This document shows, piece after piece, positions 52,801 through 60,798 of a stretch of DNA of 64,000 nt. The position numbers were made by a program, and so were the translations under genes. Location: assembly GCF_049316285.1 (NCBI RefSeq), contig NZ_JBMOXA010000010.1, positions 62,001 to 126,000 on the forward strand, written 5' to 3'. This DNA is from Rhodoferax_B sp049316285. GTDB lineage: Bacteria > Pseudomonadota > Gammaproteobacteria > Burkholderiales > Burkholderiaceae_C. Position 1 is the first letter of the stretch, and the number at the start of each line of letters is the position of its first letter. Below the pieces are notes generated by a model, which worked only from the letters and a program-made list of their open reading frames with translations, was not told the DNA's origin and ran no database searches.

Positions 52801-53118
52801 GCGCGCCGCCGAATCGATGTTGCGCGACAGCTCGAACTGCAGCGTCACACGCGTCGAGCCGCTGCCGCTGTTCGACGTGAGCTCGGTCACACCGGGGATC
52901 ACGCCCAGGCGCCGCTCCAGCGGTGTGGCCACACTCGAGGCCATGGTGCTGGGGCTGGCTCCGGCCATGCTGGCCGAGACCGAAATCGTCGGGTAATCCA
53001 CCTGCGGCAGCGGCGCCACCGGCAGGAAGAAAAACGCCATCACCCCGGCCAGTGCAATGCCAATGGTCAGCAGCACCGTGGCAATCGGCCGCTCGACGAA
53101 CGGGCGCGAGAGGTTCAT
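49882..53118 (-). CDS. mdtC: RND efflux pump permease, MdtC/MuxC-like
   Basis: A 1078-residue proton-driven inner-membrane pump. Typical features: ERPIATVLLTIGIALAG in TM1, PLPQVDYPTISVSASMAGASP, the TM4 acidic pair in GFVVDDAIVVLENTTRH, SVAVLISLVISLTTTPMMCAMLL, and IVKKNAIMIIDFALEAERSR near TM11-12. The two large periplasmic loops are present; in the second, residues about 774-826 are a Ser/Thr-rich low-complexity insert (32 of 53 residues) not normal for the family. It overlaps the MdtB-like gene by 4 bp and the outer-membrane gene region, and acts with MdtB as a hetero-trimer in the E. coli system. Confidence 0.93.
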   Translation of the reverse strand: MNLSRPFVERPIATVLLTIGIALAGVMAFFFLPVAPLPQVDYPTISVSASMAGASPSTMASSVATPLERRLGVIPGVTELTSNSGSGSTRVTLQFELSRNIDSAAREVQAAINAARADLPASLRRNPTYRKANPSAAPAIILALTSKSRTPGQIYDAVSNVVSQRLSQVEGVGDVELGGASLPAVRVELTPYALNKMGISSEDVRAAIQANNANRPKGVIENSDRRLQIYTPAPGLRAADYRDLVIAWRNDAAVRLRDVANVSDSVENTRTVGLFNGEPAVIVLITQEAGANIIETVDGVRDLLPELRAQLPPDIEVAVASDRTNSIRASLREVEVTLMIAVVLVVLVVGLFLRRARATIIPAVATVVSLAGTFGVMYLLGYSLNNLSLMALTVATGFVVDDAIVVLENTTRHIEAGMDRMQAALRGAREVGFTVLSISLSLVAVFIPLLFMGGQVGRLFREFAVTLSVAVLISLVISLTTTPMMCAMLLRSEAEDPSRKPGRLAGWGERGWQRVLRLYGHSLDWALASKAAVMFSLVAVVGLNVYLFAHVPKGYFPQQDNGQLNAGLRADRSISAADFTLKLQQAVDIIHKDPAVDTVVGFGGGSRAGGGFMFVNLKPLGQRTESTTDVVNRLRPQLNQITGLRVFLGPVQELRMGGRSANSNNQYTLKSDNAADLSKWSEKLANRLRELPQLTDVDGESADNGIETFVDVDRDAAARLGITSSAVDSALYNAFGQRSVATIYNDLNQYSVIMEWAPRYQRSPIVLQDVYVPSTLSSSTSSSGSTSTSSLKNTTDASTGTSTTTSANPALRGASTGQALASSSTTMVPLAAFAKFSERAVASSVSHQDTELASTVSFNLAEGVTLAEAQALVKQAEADIAMPINVRGSFEGTARAAQDSGSQQAMLILAAIIVIYLVLGILYESLVHPITVLTTLPSAGVGAVLALLLFRMELSVIALIGLFLLIGIVKKNAIMIIDFALEAERSRGLSAEAAVREACLLRFRPILMTTLAAGLGALPLAIGFGQGAELRQPLGVTIIGGLIASQLLTLLTVPVVYVLLDKLRRRPANERQLARAVA

Positions 53119-56100
53119 CGCAGCGTGCTCCCGGCGTGTGATGCGGTGGAGCCGTGGCCCGTAAGGCGCCGGCCCAGCCGGTCAAACGCCAGGTAGATCA
53201 CTGGCGTGGTGAACAGAGTGAGCACCTGGCTGAGCACCAGGCCGCCAAAAATCGCCAGTCCCAACGGGCGGCGCAACTCTGCGCCCTCGCCCCAACCCAG
53301 CATCAGCGGCACGGCGGCGAACAAGGCGGCCAGCGTGGTCATCAAGATCGGCCGGAAGCGCAACAACGCCGCCTGGTGGATGGCCTCTTGCGGTGATTTG
53401 CCTTCGTTGCGCTCGGCATCGATGGCGAAGTCGATCATCATGATGGCGTTTTTCTTGACGATGCCGATCAGCAGGATGATGCCTATGATGCCGATCACCC
53501 CCAGGTCGTTGCCCGTGACCATCAGCGCCAGCAAGGCGCCGACCCCGGCCGAGGGCAGCGTGGACAGAATCGTCAGCGGGTGCACATAACTCTCGTACAA
53601 CACACCGAGCACGATGTAGACACACACCACAGCCGCCAGGATCAGCCAGAGCTGGTTGGTCAGCGACTTCTCGTAGGCACCAGCGGCGCCCAGGAAGGTC
53701 ATGCTGACACTCGCGGGCATGCCTATGTCTTGCGCGGCCGCGCGAATGGCGGCCACCGATTTGCCCAAGGCCACGCCAGGCGCGGTATCAAACCCCACGG
53801 TAGCCGCCGGGTACTGCGCCACACGCGTGACCTGCAGCGGCGCACCTTGTTCACGCACCGTGGCAAAAGCCGACAGTGGTGTGGCCGTGCCGCCGCCGGT
53901 TTTCAACTGCAGGTTGCCCAGGCCCTGGGGCGAGTCGAGGCCGGTGCGCTGCGCCTCCAGGATCACGCGGTACTGGTTGGTCTCGGTGAAGATGGTAGAG
54001 ACGATGCGTTGGCCGAAGGCGCTGTAGAGCGCGTCATCGACCGCGCTGGCGGTGACGGACAAACGCGAGGCGGTGTTGCGGTCTATGTCCACATAGGCGG
54101 CCAAGCCTTGCGCGCCCGCGTCGGTCGTGGGGTTGCGCACCTGGGCCACGGTTTGCAGCCGCTGCACCAGTTTTTTCGCCCAGTCATTCACGGTGGCGGT
54201 GTCGGCACCTTCCAGCGACAGGCGGAACTCGGTGGGGCCGGTTTCGGCATCGATGGTCAGGTCCTGTGTGGGCTGCAAGAACAGCGTGACGCCGGCCACC
54301 TGGCTGTGCACGGCCTGGCGTATACGCGCCATCACATCGGCTTGCGCACCACGGTCGGATCGCAAGTTGATCAGCATGCTGCCGGTGTTGAGCATGGTGT
54401 TGTTGGCCGCATCCACACCCACCACCGAGCTCAGGCTCAACACATCGGGGTCGGCCAGCACCACGTTGGCGGCGGCTTGTTGCAACTCGGCCATGCGCAG
54501 GTAGGACACGTCTTGCGAGGCTTCGATGCGCGCCTTCAACTGGCCCGTGTCCTGTGTCGGGAACAGCCCCTTGGAGATGAACACATACATCAGCGCCGTG
54601 AGCACCAGCGTGGCCAGCGCCACCAGCATGGTCAACGCCTGGTGGCGCAGCACCCATTGCAGTTGAATGTCGTAGCGCGCAATCACGCGCTCAAAAAAGC
54701 GCTGCACACCTTGGCCCATGCGCCCCATGAGGCCGTCTTGGCGATGCCCGGTTTCGGCCGTCAACCAGCGTGCCGACATCATGGGCACCAGGGTGAGCGA
54801 CACCACGGCCGAGATCAGGATGGTGATGGCCAGCGTGACCGCAAATTCGCGGAACAAACGCCCCACCACGTCGCCCATGAACAGCAGCGGAATCAACACC
54901 GCCACCAGCGACACCGTGAGCGAGATGATGGTGAAACCCATTTGCGTGGCGCCCTTAAGGGCGGCGGCAAACGGCTCTTCGCCCTTCTCCAGATAACGCG
55001 CGATGTTCTCTATCATCACAATCGCATCGTCCACCACAAAGCCGGTGGCAATGGTCAGCGCCATCATGCTCAGGTTGTTGAGCGAGTAGCCCAGCATGTA
55101 CATCAGCCCGCAGGTGCCGATGAGCGAGATCGGCACGGCAATGCTGGCGATCACCGTGGCGCGCAGGTTGTGCAGGAAGAAAAAGATCACCAGCACCACC
55201 AGCACCACGGCCAGCACCAGTTCCAGCTGCACATGGTGCACCGAGGCACGGATGCCGGTGGTGCGGTCGGACAGGATCTCCAGCTTCAGCGCGCTGGGCA
55301 GCGAGGCCGACAGCTCGGGCAACTCTTTCTTGATGGCATCGACCGTGGCGATGACGTTGGCGCCGGGTTGGCGCTGCACGTTGAGGATGATGGCGGGGTG
55401 TACTTGGTGAGCCGCCACGCCAGGCACTGGCGTGTCCTCGCGGCCCGGCGCGGCGCGGTGCTCGTCTTCTGCCGCAGCCTTGAGCCCGGCCCAGGCGCCG
55501 AGTTGTGTGTTCTCCGCGCTATCCACCACCTTGGCCACTTCGCGCATACGTACCGGCGCGCCGTTCTTCCACGCCACCACCAGGTTGCTGTAGTCGGCCG
55601 CCGTGACCAGTTGGTCGTTGGAGTTGATGGTGTAGGCGCGTTTCGGGCCGTCGAAGCTGCCCTTGGCGCTGTTGGCGTTGGCGGCGGTGATGGCGCTGCG
55701 CAGGGTGTCCAGGCCAATGCCCACCGATGCCAGCGCCTGGGTGTCGGCCTGTATACGCACCGCCGGCCGTTGCCCGCCGGAGAGTGTGACCAGTCCCACG
55801 CCGCTGACCTGGCTGATCTTCTGCGCCAGCCGGGTGTTGACCAGGTTTTGCACCTCGGTCAGCGGCAGGGTGTCGGAGCGCACGGCCAGCGTGAGTATGG
55901 GCGAATCGGCCGGGTTCACCTTGGCGTAAACCGGCGGCGCAGGCAGGTCGGCCGGCAACAGCGAGTTGCCGGCGTTGATGGCGGCCTGTACCTGTTGCTC
56001 GGCCACATCCAGGGTCTGGTCCAGCGCAAACTGCAGCGTGACGATGGAGACACCGGCTGCGCTGGTGGAGCTCATGCGGTTCAGCCCGGCCATCTGGCCG

Positions 56101-56312
56101 AACTGGCGCTCCAGCGGCGCACTCACGGTGCGGCTCATGACTTCGGGGCTGGCCCCGGGGTACAGCGTCTGCACCTGGATGGTGGGGTAATCCACCTCGG
56201 GCAACGCCGCCAGCGGCAGGAACTTGAAGCCCAGCAAACCGGCCAGCACAATTGCCACCATCAGCAGGGCCGTGGCCACCGGCCTTTCAATAAACGGGCG
56301 CGAGGGACTCAT
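53115..56312 (-). CDS. mdtB: RND efflux pump permease, MdtB/MuxB-like
   Basis: A 1065-residue RND permease starting MSPSRPFIERPVATALLM. It has PEVDYPTIQVQTLYPGASP, GFVVDDAIVMIENIARY in TM4, AITILISAVVSLTLVPMMSARWL and KKNAIMMIDFAIDAERNE. Between NTQLGAWAG and PAIILNVQRQPGANVI, residues about 278-305 form a charged Ala/Glu/Pro insert, while homologues run almost directly from one block to the other. The ATG was chosen five codons inside the longest frame. It stands 93 bp after the adaptor gene, which is separated by a dispersed repeat. Confidence 0.93.
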   Translation of the reverse strand: MSPSRPFIERPVATALLMVAIVLAGLLGFKFLPLAALPEVDYPTIQVQTLYPGASPEVMSRTVSAPLERQFGQMAGLNRMSSTSAAGVSIVTLQFALDQTLDVAEQQVQAAINAGNSLLPADLPAPPVYAKVNPADSPILTLAVRSDTLPLTEVQNLVNTRLAQKISQVSGVGLVTLSGGQRPAVRIQADTQALASVGIGLDTLRSAITAANANSAKGSFDGPKRAYTINSNDQLVTAADYSNLVVAWKNGAPVRMREVAKVVDSAENTQLGAWAGLKAAAEDEHRAAPGREDTPVPGVAAHQVHPAIILNVQRQPGANVIATVDAIKKELPELSASLPSALKLEILSDRTTGIRASVHHVQLELVLAVVLVVLVIFFFLHNLRATVIASIAVPISLIGTCGLMYMLGYSLNNLSMMALTIATGFVVDDAIVMIENIARYLEKGEEPFAAALKGATQMGFTIISLTVSLVAVLIPLLFMGDVVGRLFREFAVTLAITILISAVVSLTLVPMMSARWLTAETGHRQDGLMGRMGQGVQRFFERVIARYDIQLQWVLRHQALTMLVALATLVLTALMYVFISKGLFPTQDTGQLKARIEASQDVSYLRMAELQQAAANVVLADPDVLSLSSVVGVDAANNTMLNTGSMLINLRSDRGAQADVMARIRQAVHSQVAGVTLFLQPTQDLTIDAETGPTEFRLSLEGADTATVNDWAKKLVQRLQTVAQVRNPTTDAGAQGLAAYVDIDRNTASRLSVTASAVDDALYSAFGQRIVSTIFTETNQYRVILEAQRTGLDSPQGLGNLQLKTGGGTATPLSAFATVREQGAPLQVTRVAQYPAATVGFDTAPGVALGKSVAAIRAAAQDIGMPASVSMTFLGAAGAYEKSLTNQLWLILAAVVCVYIVLGVLYESYVHPLTILSTLPSAGVGALLALMVTGNDLGVIGIIGIILLIGIVKKNAIMMIDFAIDAERNEGKSPQEAIHQAALLRFRPILMTTLAALFAAVPLMLGWGEGAELRRPLGLAIFGGLVLSQVLTLFTTPVIYLAFDRLGRRLTGHGSTASHAGSTLR

Positions 56313-56373
56313 GCCAGCCCCCCACAAACCTCAAGAGAAAAAGGCCATTCAGGCAACGGCAGAATGCGCAATA

Positions 56374-56404
56374 AGCTCTTCATTTGATAGCAAACTCGCA
56401 TGCC
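56374..56404. repeat. Dispersed GATAGC-core repeat copy between adaptor and pump genes
   Basis: AGCTCTTCATTTGATAGCAA followed by ACTCGCATGCC aligns with the copy at 4112-4144 over about 20 bases (ATTTGATAGC, then CGCAT). It lies in the 93-bp gap between the adaptor gene stop and the first pump gene. Confidence 0.45.
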
Positions 56405-56405
56405 A

Positions 56406-57818
56406 TCAACGGGCCGGGGCCGAGGCTGCCGCGGCTGGCGCCGAGGCGGCGGCTTCGGCGGGTGCAGCGCCCGCGCCAGCACCGGGCCGGCGGCCACTGC
56501 GCGGACCTGAAGCACCATTGCGCGGCCCCATGGCACGCGGCTTCTCGCCCTGCAGCGTCACCATGGAACCTTCGCTCAAGCGGTCGCCGCCCTCGGTGAC
56601 GACAATTTCACCGGCCTTCAGGCCTTCGGTGATCTCGGTCTCGTTGACTGTGGAGATACCACGTTTGACCTGGCGCACTTCCACACGCCGGTCGGCCTGC
56701 ACCACGTAGACAAAGCTGCCCGTGGGGCCGTTGCGCACGGCGGTCACGGGCACCACCAGCGCGTCCACGGTGCGCAAGGTCATGCGCACGTTGACAAACT
56801 GGTTCGGGAACAAGTTGCCCTGGGTGTTGGCAAAGCGGGCCTTGGCCTTCACCGTGCCGGTGGTGGTGTCTATCAGGTTGTCCAGCGTGGAGAAGCTGCC
56901 GGTGTCGAGTGTGTCGCGGCGGTTGCGGTCGATGGCGACCACGGCCATCTGCCCCTTGGCGTTCTTGCCACCCGCAGTTTTGCTGCCAAGCACCTGGCGC
57001 TGTATGTCCGGCACCTGGTCCTGCGGCACGGCAAACTGCACATCGATGGGCGTCATCTGGGTGATCACCGCAATACCGGTGGTGGCATTGGCCGTGACGG
57101 TGTTGCCCGCGTCCACGCTACGCAGGCCAATGCGGCCCGACACCGGGGCGGTGATGCGTGTGTAGTCGAGGTTCACGCGGGCCGTGGCTTCAGAGGCTTT
57201 GTCGGACAGCACCGTGCCCTCCAGCTGCTTCACCAACGCGGCCTGGCTATCCACGTCCTGCCGGGCGATGGAGTCCTGGCCCAGCAGCGTGTTGTAGCGC
57301 GCCAAGGTCACGCGTGCGGCCTCCAGCTGCGCTTCGTCACGTTGGCGTGTGCCCTGGGCCTGCATCAGCGCCTGCTCGTAGGTGCGCGGATCGATGCGCG
57401 CCAGCAGTTGGCCCTTTTGCACCATCTGCCCTTCTTCAAACAGGACTTCGGCCAGCACACCGCCAACCTGCGCCTTGAGTGTCACCGTGGCCACCGGTGT
57501 CACCGTGCCCAGCGCATCCAGCGTCACGGGCAATGCCGTCTGGCGCACCGTGGCGCTGCCCACCGTGACGGTGAACGAGCCGGCACCTGGGCCTGGGCCT
57601 CCAGGCCCACCCGGCCGCCCCGGCCCGCCCATGCCCGTGGGGCCGGCGGCGGGACGGTGTGTCAAATACCAGGCCAAGCCCGCCAAAGCCAGCACCAGCA
57701 AAAGCGACAGGCTCCAACCTACCCAGCGCCGGCGACGCATGGGCGCCTGTGCGGCGGGCACAGCGAGTGCGTGGGATTCAGAAGCGGTGGCAGGCGATAC
57801 GGGCACAGGATGGTCCAT
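56406..57818 (-). CDS. mdtA: RND efflux periplasmic adaptor subunit, MdtA-like
   Basis: A 470-residue membrane-fusion protein. A cytoplasmic N-terminus precedes one membrane helix (WVGWSLSLLLVLALAGLAWYL), then a Gly/Pro-rich linker (about 62-78), a lipoyl half-motif LGTVTPVATVTLKAQVGG, LFEEGQMVQKGQLLARIDPR, a coiled-coil hairpin (ALMQAQGTRQRDEAQLEAAR) and the second half YTRITAPVSGRIGLRSVD. The C-terminal tail of about 45 residues is Ala/Pro/Gly-rich. It links the MdtB/MdtC pumps to the outer-membrane lipoprotein. First gene of the five-gene operon; a local regulator is not visible. Confidence 0.93.
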   Translation of the reverse strand: MDHPVPVSPATASESHALAVPAAQAPMRRRRWVGWSLSLLLVLALAGLAWYLTHRPAAGPTGMGGPGRPGGPGGPGPGAGSFTVTVGSATVRQTALPVTLDALGTVTPVATVTLKAQVGGVLAEVLFEEGQMVQKGQLLARIDPRTYEQALMQAQGTRQRDEAQLEAARVTLARYNTLLGQDSIARQDVDSQAALVKQLEGTVLSDKASEATARVNLDYTRITAPVSGRIGLRSVDAGNTVTANATTGIAVITQMTPIDVQFAVPQDQVPDIQRQVLGSKTAGGKNAKGQMAVVAIDRNRRDTLDTGSFSTLDNLIDTTTGTVKAKARFANTQGNLFPNQFVNVRMTLRTVDALVVPVTAVRNGPTGSFVYVVQADRRVEVRQVKRGISTVNETEITEGLKAGEIVVTEGGDRLSEGSMVTLQGEKPRAMGPRNGASGPRSGRRPGAGAGAAPAEAAASAPAAAASAPAR

Positions 57819-57976
57819 GAAGCAGAGGTGAAAGCGTCAAGAAATAAAGACGAAACCGAACATTCAGCATGTCCGAGTAAAACAGTTGTTTGTTGCAGTG
57901 TTGCCCGGCTGATCGTAAACCAGCAGTAAAGGCTGCGCCCCTGGACTGGTGCAGGGGAAACCCGGCGCCACGGACG

Positions 57977-58444
57977 CTAGACGATCAGCGCAGACAAGGC
58001 CGTCTTCAAGGCCTCGGGCAAAGGCGTGGGGCGGCGGCTTTGGCGGTCCACATAAACGTGGATGAAATGCCCACGCGCGGCCGTCCACTCCGCGCCCTCG
58101 GCGAACAGGCCGATCTCATAACGCACACTGCTGCTGCCCAGTCGGGCCACACGCAGACCGGCCTCGACTTTTTGCGGAAACGCCAACGAAGCGAAATAGT
58201 GGCACTGCGTTTCCACCACCAGGCCTATGGTGCTGCCGTGTTCGATGTCCAGCGCACCCTGGGCGATCAGGTAGGCGTTGACCGCCGTGTCGAACCAGCT
58301 GTAGTAGACAACGTTGTTCACGTGGCCGTAGGCATCGTTGTCCGCCCAGCGTGTCTGTATGGGTGAGAACACGCGGTAGGCGCAGCGTGCTTCGGCAACG
58401 GCTTTCGCCGGAACCGGGCTATGGGCGGGGGTTTGGGAACTCAT
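57977..58444 (-). CDS. Acyl-CoA thioesterase, hotdog fold (4-hydroxybenzoyl-CoA thioesterase family)
   Basis: A 155-residue single hotdog-domain protein with the active-site helix RWADNDAYGHVNNVVYYSWF, where the Asp of DNDAYGHVNN is the family's catalytic residue, followed by ETQCHYFASLAFPQKVEAGLRV. Such enzymes hydrolyse short-chain or aromatic acyl-CoAs in the cytoplasm. It stands alone, 158 bp beyond the efflux operon promoter side (gap without recognised feature) and divergent from the phasin gene; the latter position hints at acyl-CoA/PHA metabolism but this is weak. Confidence 0.88.
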   Translation of the reverse strand: MSSQTPAHSPVPAKAVAEARCAYRVFSPIQTRWADNDAYGHVNNVVYYSWFDTAVNAYLIAQGALDIEHGSTIGLVVETQCHYFASLAFPQKVEAGLRVARLGSSSVRYEIGLFAEGAEWTAARGHFIHVYVDRQSRRPTPLPEALKTALSALIV

Positions 58445-58512
58445 GTTTCCATTTTGCCCGCGCCTTGTGTCTACGCAAAAAAGACCGGGATTAGAACGCT
58501 GCCCCTAATCAT

Positions 58513-58583
58513 GTTGCATTGCAGCAAAAAAGCTTGCACCGAAAAAATGCATCCCTATAATTCAACCTATGCTGCACTGCAAC
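58513..58583 (+). promoter_or_regulatory. Phasin promoter flanked by inverted TGC boxes (candidate PhaR operator)
   Basis: TTGCAC (58534-58539) and TATAAT (58556-58561) with 16-bp spacing form a good sigma-70 promoter about 70 bp before the phasin start. It is bracketed by GTTGCATTGCAGCA (58513-58526) and its near-perfect inverse TGCTGCACTGCAAC (58570-58583). The placement suits a repressor; PhaR, which represses phasin genes and recognises TGC-rich sites, is the likely one. Confidence 0.7.
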
Positions 58584-58651
58584 ATAGCTTTAAAGCTCAA
58601 GACGGCGCAGTAAGTGAAGATGTTTTTCTAACTTAACTGGAGATTTTTGAT

Positions 58652-59182
58652 ATGTTGACCGCAGAACAAGTTTTGGCCGCACAAAAAGCAAACATTGAAA
58701 CCTTGTTTGGCTTGACCACCAAGGCCTTTGAAGGCGTTGAAAAACTGGTCGAACTGAACGTGACGGCCTCCAAGGCTGCCCTGGGCGAAGCCGCTTCGCA
58801 CACCCAAGCCGTTCTGAGCGTGAAAGACGCACAAGAACTGCTGGCCCTGCAAGCCAGCCTGATGCAACCTCTGGCCGAAAAGACTGCCGCCTACAGCCGT
58901 CATCTGTATGACATCGCCCAAGGCGCCGGTGCCGAGTTCACCAAGGCTTTCGAAGGCCAAACTGCTGACGCACAAAAGAAGTTCGCCAGCCTGGTGGACA
59001 ACGCTGTGAAGAACGCTCCTGCCGGCTCCGAATCCGCCGTTGCACTGATGAAGACCGCCGTGGCCACCGCCAACAACGCTTATGAGTCCGTGCAAAAGGC
59101 CGTGAAGCAAGCCAGCGACGTTGCCGAAGCCAACTTCAAGGCGGCCGCTGCTACCGCAACGACCGCTGCCAAGAAGCGTTAA
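58652..59182 (+). CDS. phaP: Phasin family protein (PHA granule-associated)
   Basis: A 176-residue, almost entirely helical amphipathic protein that coats polyhydroxyalkanoate granules. Family features: MLTAEQVLAAQKANIETLFG, FEGVEKLVELNVTASKAAL and DAQELLALQASLMQPLAEK, with an Ala/Lys-rich C-terminus (TATTAAKKR). Length is normal. TGGAG precedes the ATG by eight bases. Codon use is strongly biased to preferred codons, in keeping with high expression. Flanked by a strong promoter and a terminator, so monocistronic. Confidence 0.95.
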   Translation: MLTAEQVLAAQKANIETLFGLTTKAFEGVEKLVELNVTASKAALGEAASHTQAVLSVKDAQELLALQASLMQPLAEKTAAYSRHLYDIAQGAGAEFTKAFEGQTADAQKKFASLVDNAVKNAPAGSESAVALMKTAVATANNAYESVQKAVKQASDVAEANFKAAAATATTAAKKR

Positions 59183-59344
59183 TTCAGGCGTCGCACGGCT
59201 GCTGATCAGTTGAAGAGGGCTGCGGGCCTGCATCTGCCACCAGATGTCAGGCCAGCACCGCGGAGTTTGAAGTCAGCCCTCTTGGGTTTCGTTCAAGTTG
59301 TCTCCTCGGGTCTTTCAGAGCTTCAGGCTCAGGGCCCCTTCAAG

Positions 59345-59376
59345 ACCCCATCACTTGCCGTGGTGGGGTTTTTTTT
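59345..59376 (+). terminator. Rho-independent terminator after the phasin gene
   Basis: ACCCCATCAC-TTGCC-GTGGTGGGGT is a 10-bp stem (one wobble) followed by eight T residues. It lies 160 bp after the phasin stop; the intervening stretch has no recognised gene. It also ends just before the convergent ABC ATPase gene. Confidence 0.85.
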
Positions 59377-59379
59377 CGC

Positions 59380-60798
59380 CTACTCGCTGACGCCCGGCTC
59401 CGCCTGCAGCCGCCGAAAAGTCTGACCCACCGCAGCCGCCAGATCGTCGTCATGCGTCACCAGCAGCAGTGCCGCGCCGCACTCGTCCACCGCGTCCAGT
59501 AGCACCGCCATGGCCTCCTGCTGCGACACCGGGTCCAGGCGCGAGGTCGGTTCGTCGGCAAACAACAGCGCCGGCCGGGCGGTCAACACCCGTGCCAGCG
59601 CCACCCGTTGCAACTCGCCACCCGACACCTCGCTTGGCCGGCGCGCCAACAATGCCTCGGGCACCCCCAAACGATTCAGGCGCTGCAATACCGTAGACCA
59701 AGGGCAAACATGGCGCTTGGCCACGTCGCGCAATGTCCGCTCCAAACTGACGCGCGCGGCGAACGAGGCGACCGGATCTTGGTAGAGCTTTTGAAACGCC
59801 GTGGGCGCCAAGCCAGCCACGCGCCGCACCTGGCCACGGTCGGCCGGCAGCAAACCGAGCAATACCTTGCCCAAAGTGCTTTTGCCCGTGCCGCTGGGGC
59901 CTTGCAACACCATGCGTTCACCGGCGCGCAGGTGCAGGTCGACGCCGTCGAACAAACGGTTTTCACCGTAAGACTTGGCCAGGTCTCGCCCGTGCAACAA
60001 GGTGGCGCCCGGCAAACGCGGCGCGCGCTTGGACCAGCGAGCCGGGTCGGCGGCCACAAGCTGCCGCGTGAAAACATGCTGCGGATGGGCCAGGATGGTG
60101 CGCGCGTCGCCCTCCTCGACCACCTCGCCAGCGCGCAACACCATCAGTTTCCCTCCCAAGGCTTGCGCCACACGCAGGTCGTGCGTGATCACCACCACAC
60201 AGCCACCGTCGCGCTGCACGGCCTGCAGCATGGCCACGGTTTGGTTGCGCCAGTGGGCGTCCAGGCCCTTGGTGGGCTCATCGGCCAACAAGATGCGCGC
60301 CCCACCCGCACAGGCCACGGTGGCCGCCGCACGTTGTGCCATGCCGCCCGACAGCTGCCATGGGTATTGGCGTGCCGCGTCCGCCAGCCCAGCTGCGGCC
60401 AGGCCCACACGCGCTTGCTGCTCCGCCGCTTTCACATCCAGCCTACGCACCAATTCGTGTGTCTCTGCCAGTTGCGGCGCAATGCGCATCAATGGGTCTA
60501 GCGCCAGCGAAGGCTCTTGCGGCAACAGCGCCAGGCTGCGGCCCCAACGCGGGCGGCGCGCGCGCGCATCGTCCGCCCGACTCACCGCGCCGAGCAGCGA
60601 GACTTCGCCACCGGCACGCAGCACATCCGGCAGGTTGCCCATCACCGCTTGCGCCAGCAGCGATTTGCCGGCGCCGCTTTCACCCAGCAGCGTCAACACC
60701 TCGCCGGGGCGCAAGCTGAACGACACGTCGCGCAACAAAGGGCGCGAGCCGATGTGCACCGAAAGGCCCTTTACGGCCAACAAAACCTCTGAGCTCAT
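59380..60798 (-). CDS. Fused double ATPase of a peptide/nickel-type ABC importer
   Basis: A 472-residue protein with two ABC domains. Domain 1: LLRDVSFSLRPGEVLTLLGE, Walker A GESGAGKSLLAQAV, signature LSGGMAQRAAATVACAGG, Walker B ILLADEPTKGLD. Domain 2: Walker A GPSGTGKSTLGKVLL, signature VSGGELQRVALARVL, Walker B LLFADEPTSRLDP. In most Dpp/Opp/Nik systems these are two proteins (DppD/DppF); the fusion resembles YejF. The ATG overlaps the preceding permease's stop (ATGA), and an upstream frame extension reading into that gene was rejected. The last gene of the operon. Confidence 0.92.
   Translation of the reverse strand: MSSEVLLAVKGLSVHIGSRPLLRDVSFSLRPGEVLTLLGESGAGKSLLAQAVMGNLPDVLRAGGEVSLLGAVSRADDARARRPRWGRSLALLPQEPSLALDPLMRIAPQLAETHELVRRLDVKAAEQQARVGLAAAGLADAARQYPWQLSGGMAQRAAATVACAGGARILLADEPTKGLDAHWRNQTVAMLQAVQRDGGCVVVITHDLRVAQALGGKLMVLRAGEVVEEGDARTILAHPQHVFTRQLVAADPARWSKRAPRLPGATLLHGRDLAKSYGENRLFDGVDLHLRAGERMVLQGPSGTGKSTLGKVLLGLLPADRGQVRRVAGLAPTAFQKLYQDPVASFAARVSLERTLRDVAKRHVCPWSTVLQRLNRLGVPEALLARRPSEVSGGELQRVALARVLTARPALLFADEPTSRLDPVSQQEAMAVLLDAVDECGAALLLVTHDDDLAAAVGQTFRRLQAEPGVSE

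Noticed and set aside
49903..53196. A 1097-codon open frame on the plus strand opposite the MdtC-like gene
   Set aside because: It is the antisense shadow of a GC-rich gene: His/Gln/Arg-rich, no recognisable domain, while the minus strand encodes a full RND pump.
53580..56387. A 935-codon plus-strand frame opposite the MdtB-like gene
   Set aside because: Same shadow effect; composition rich in His, Gln, Arg and Gly with no motif.
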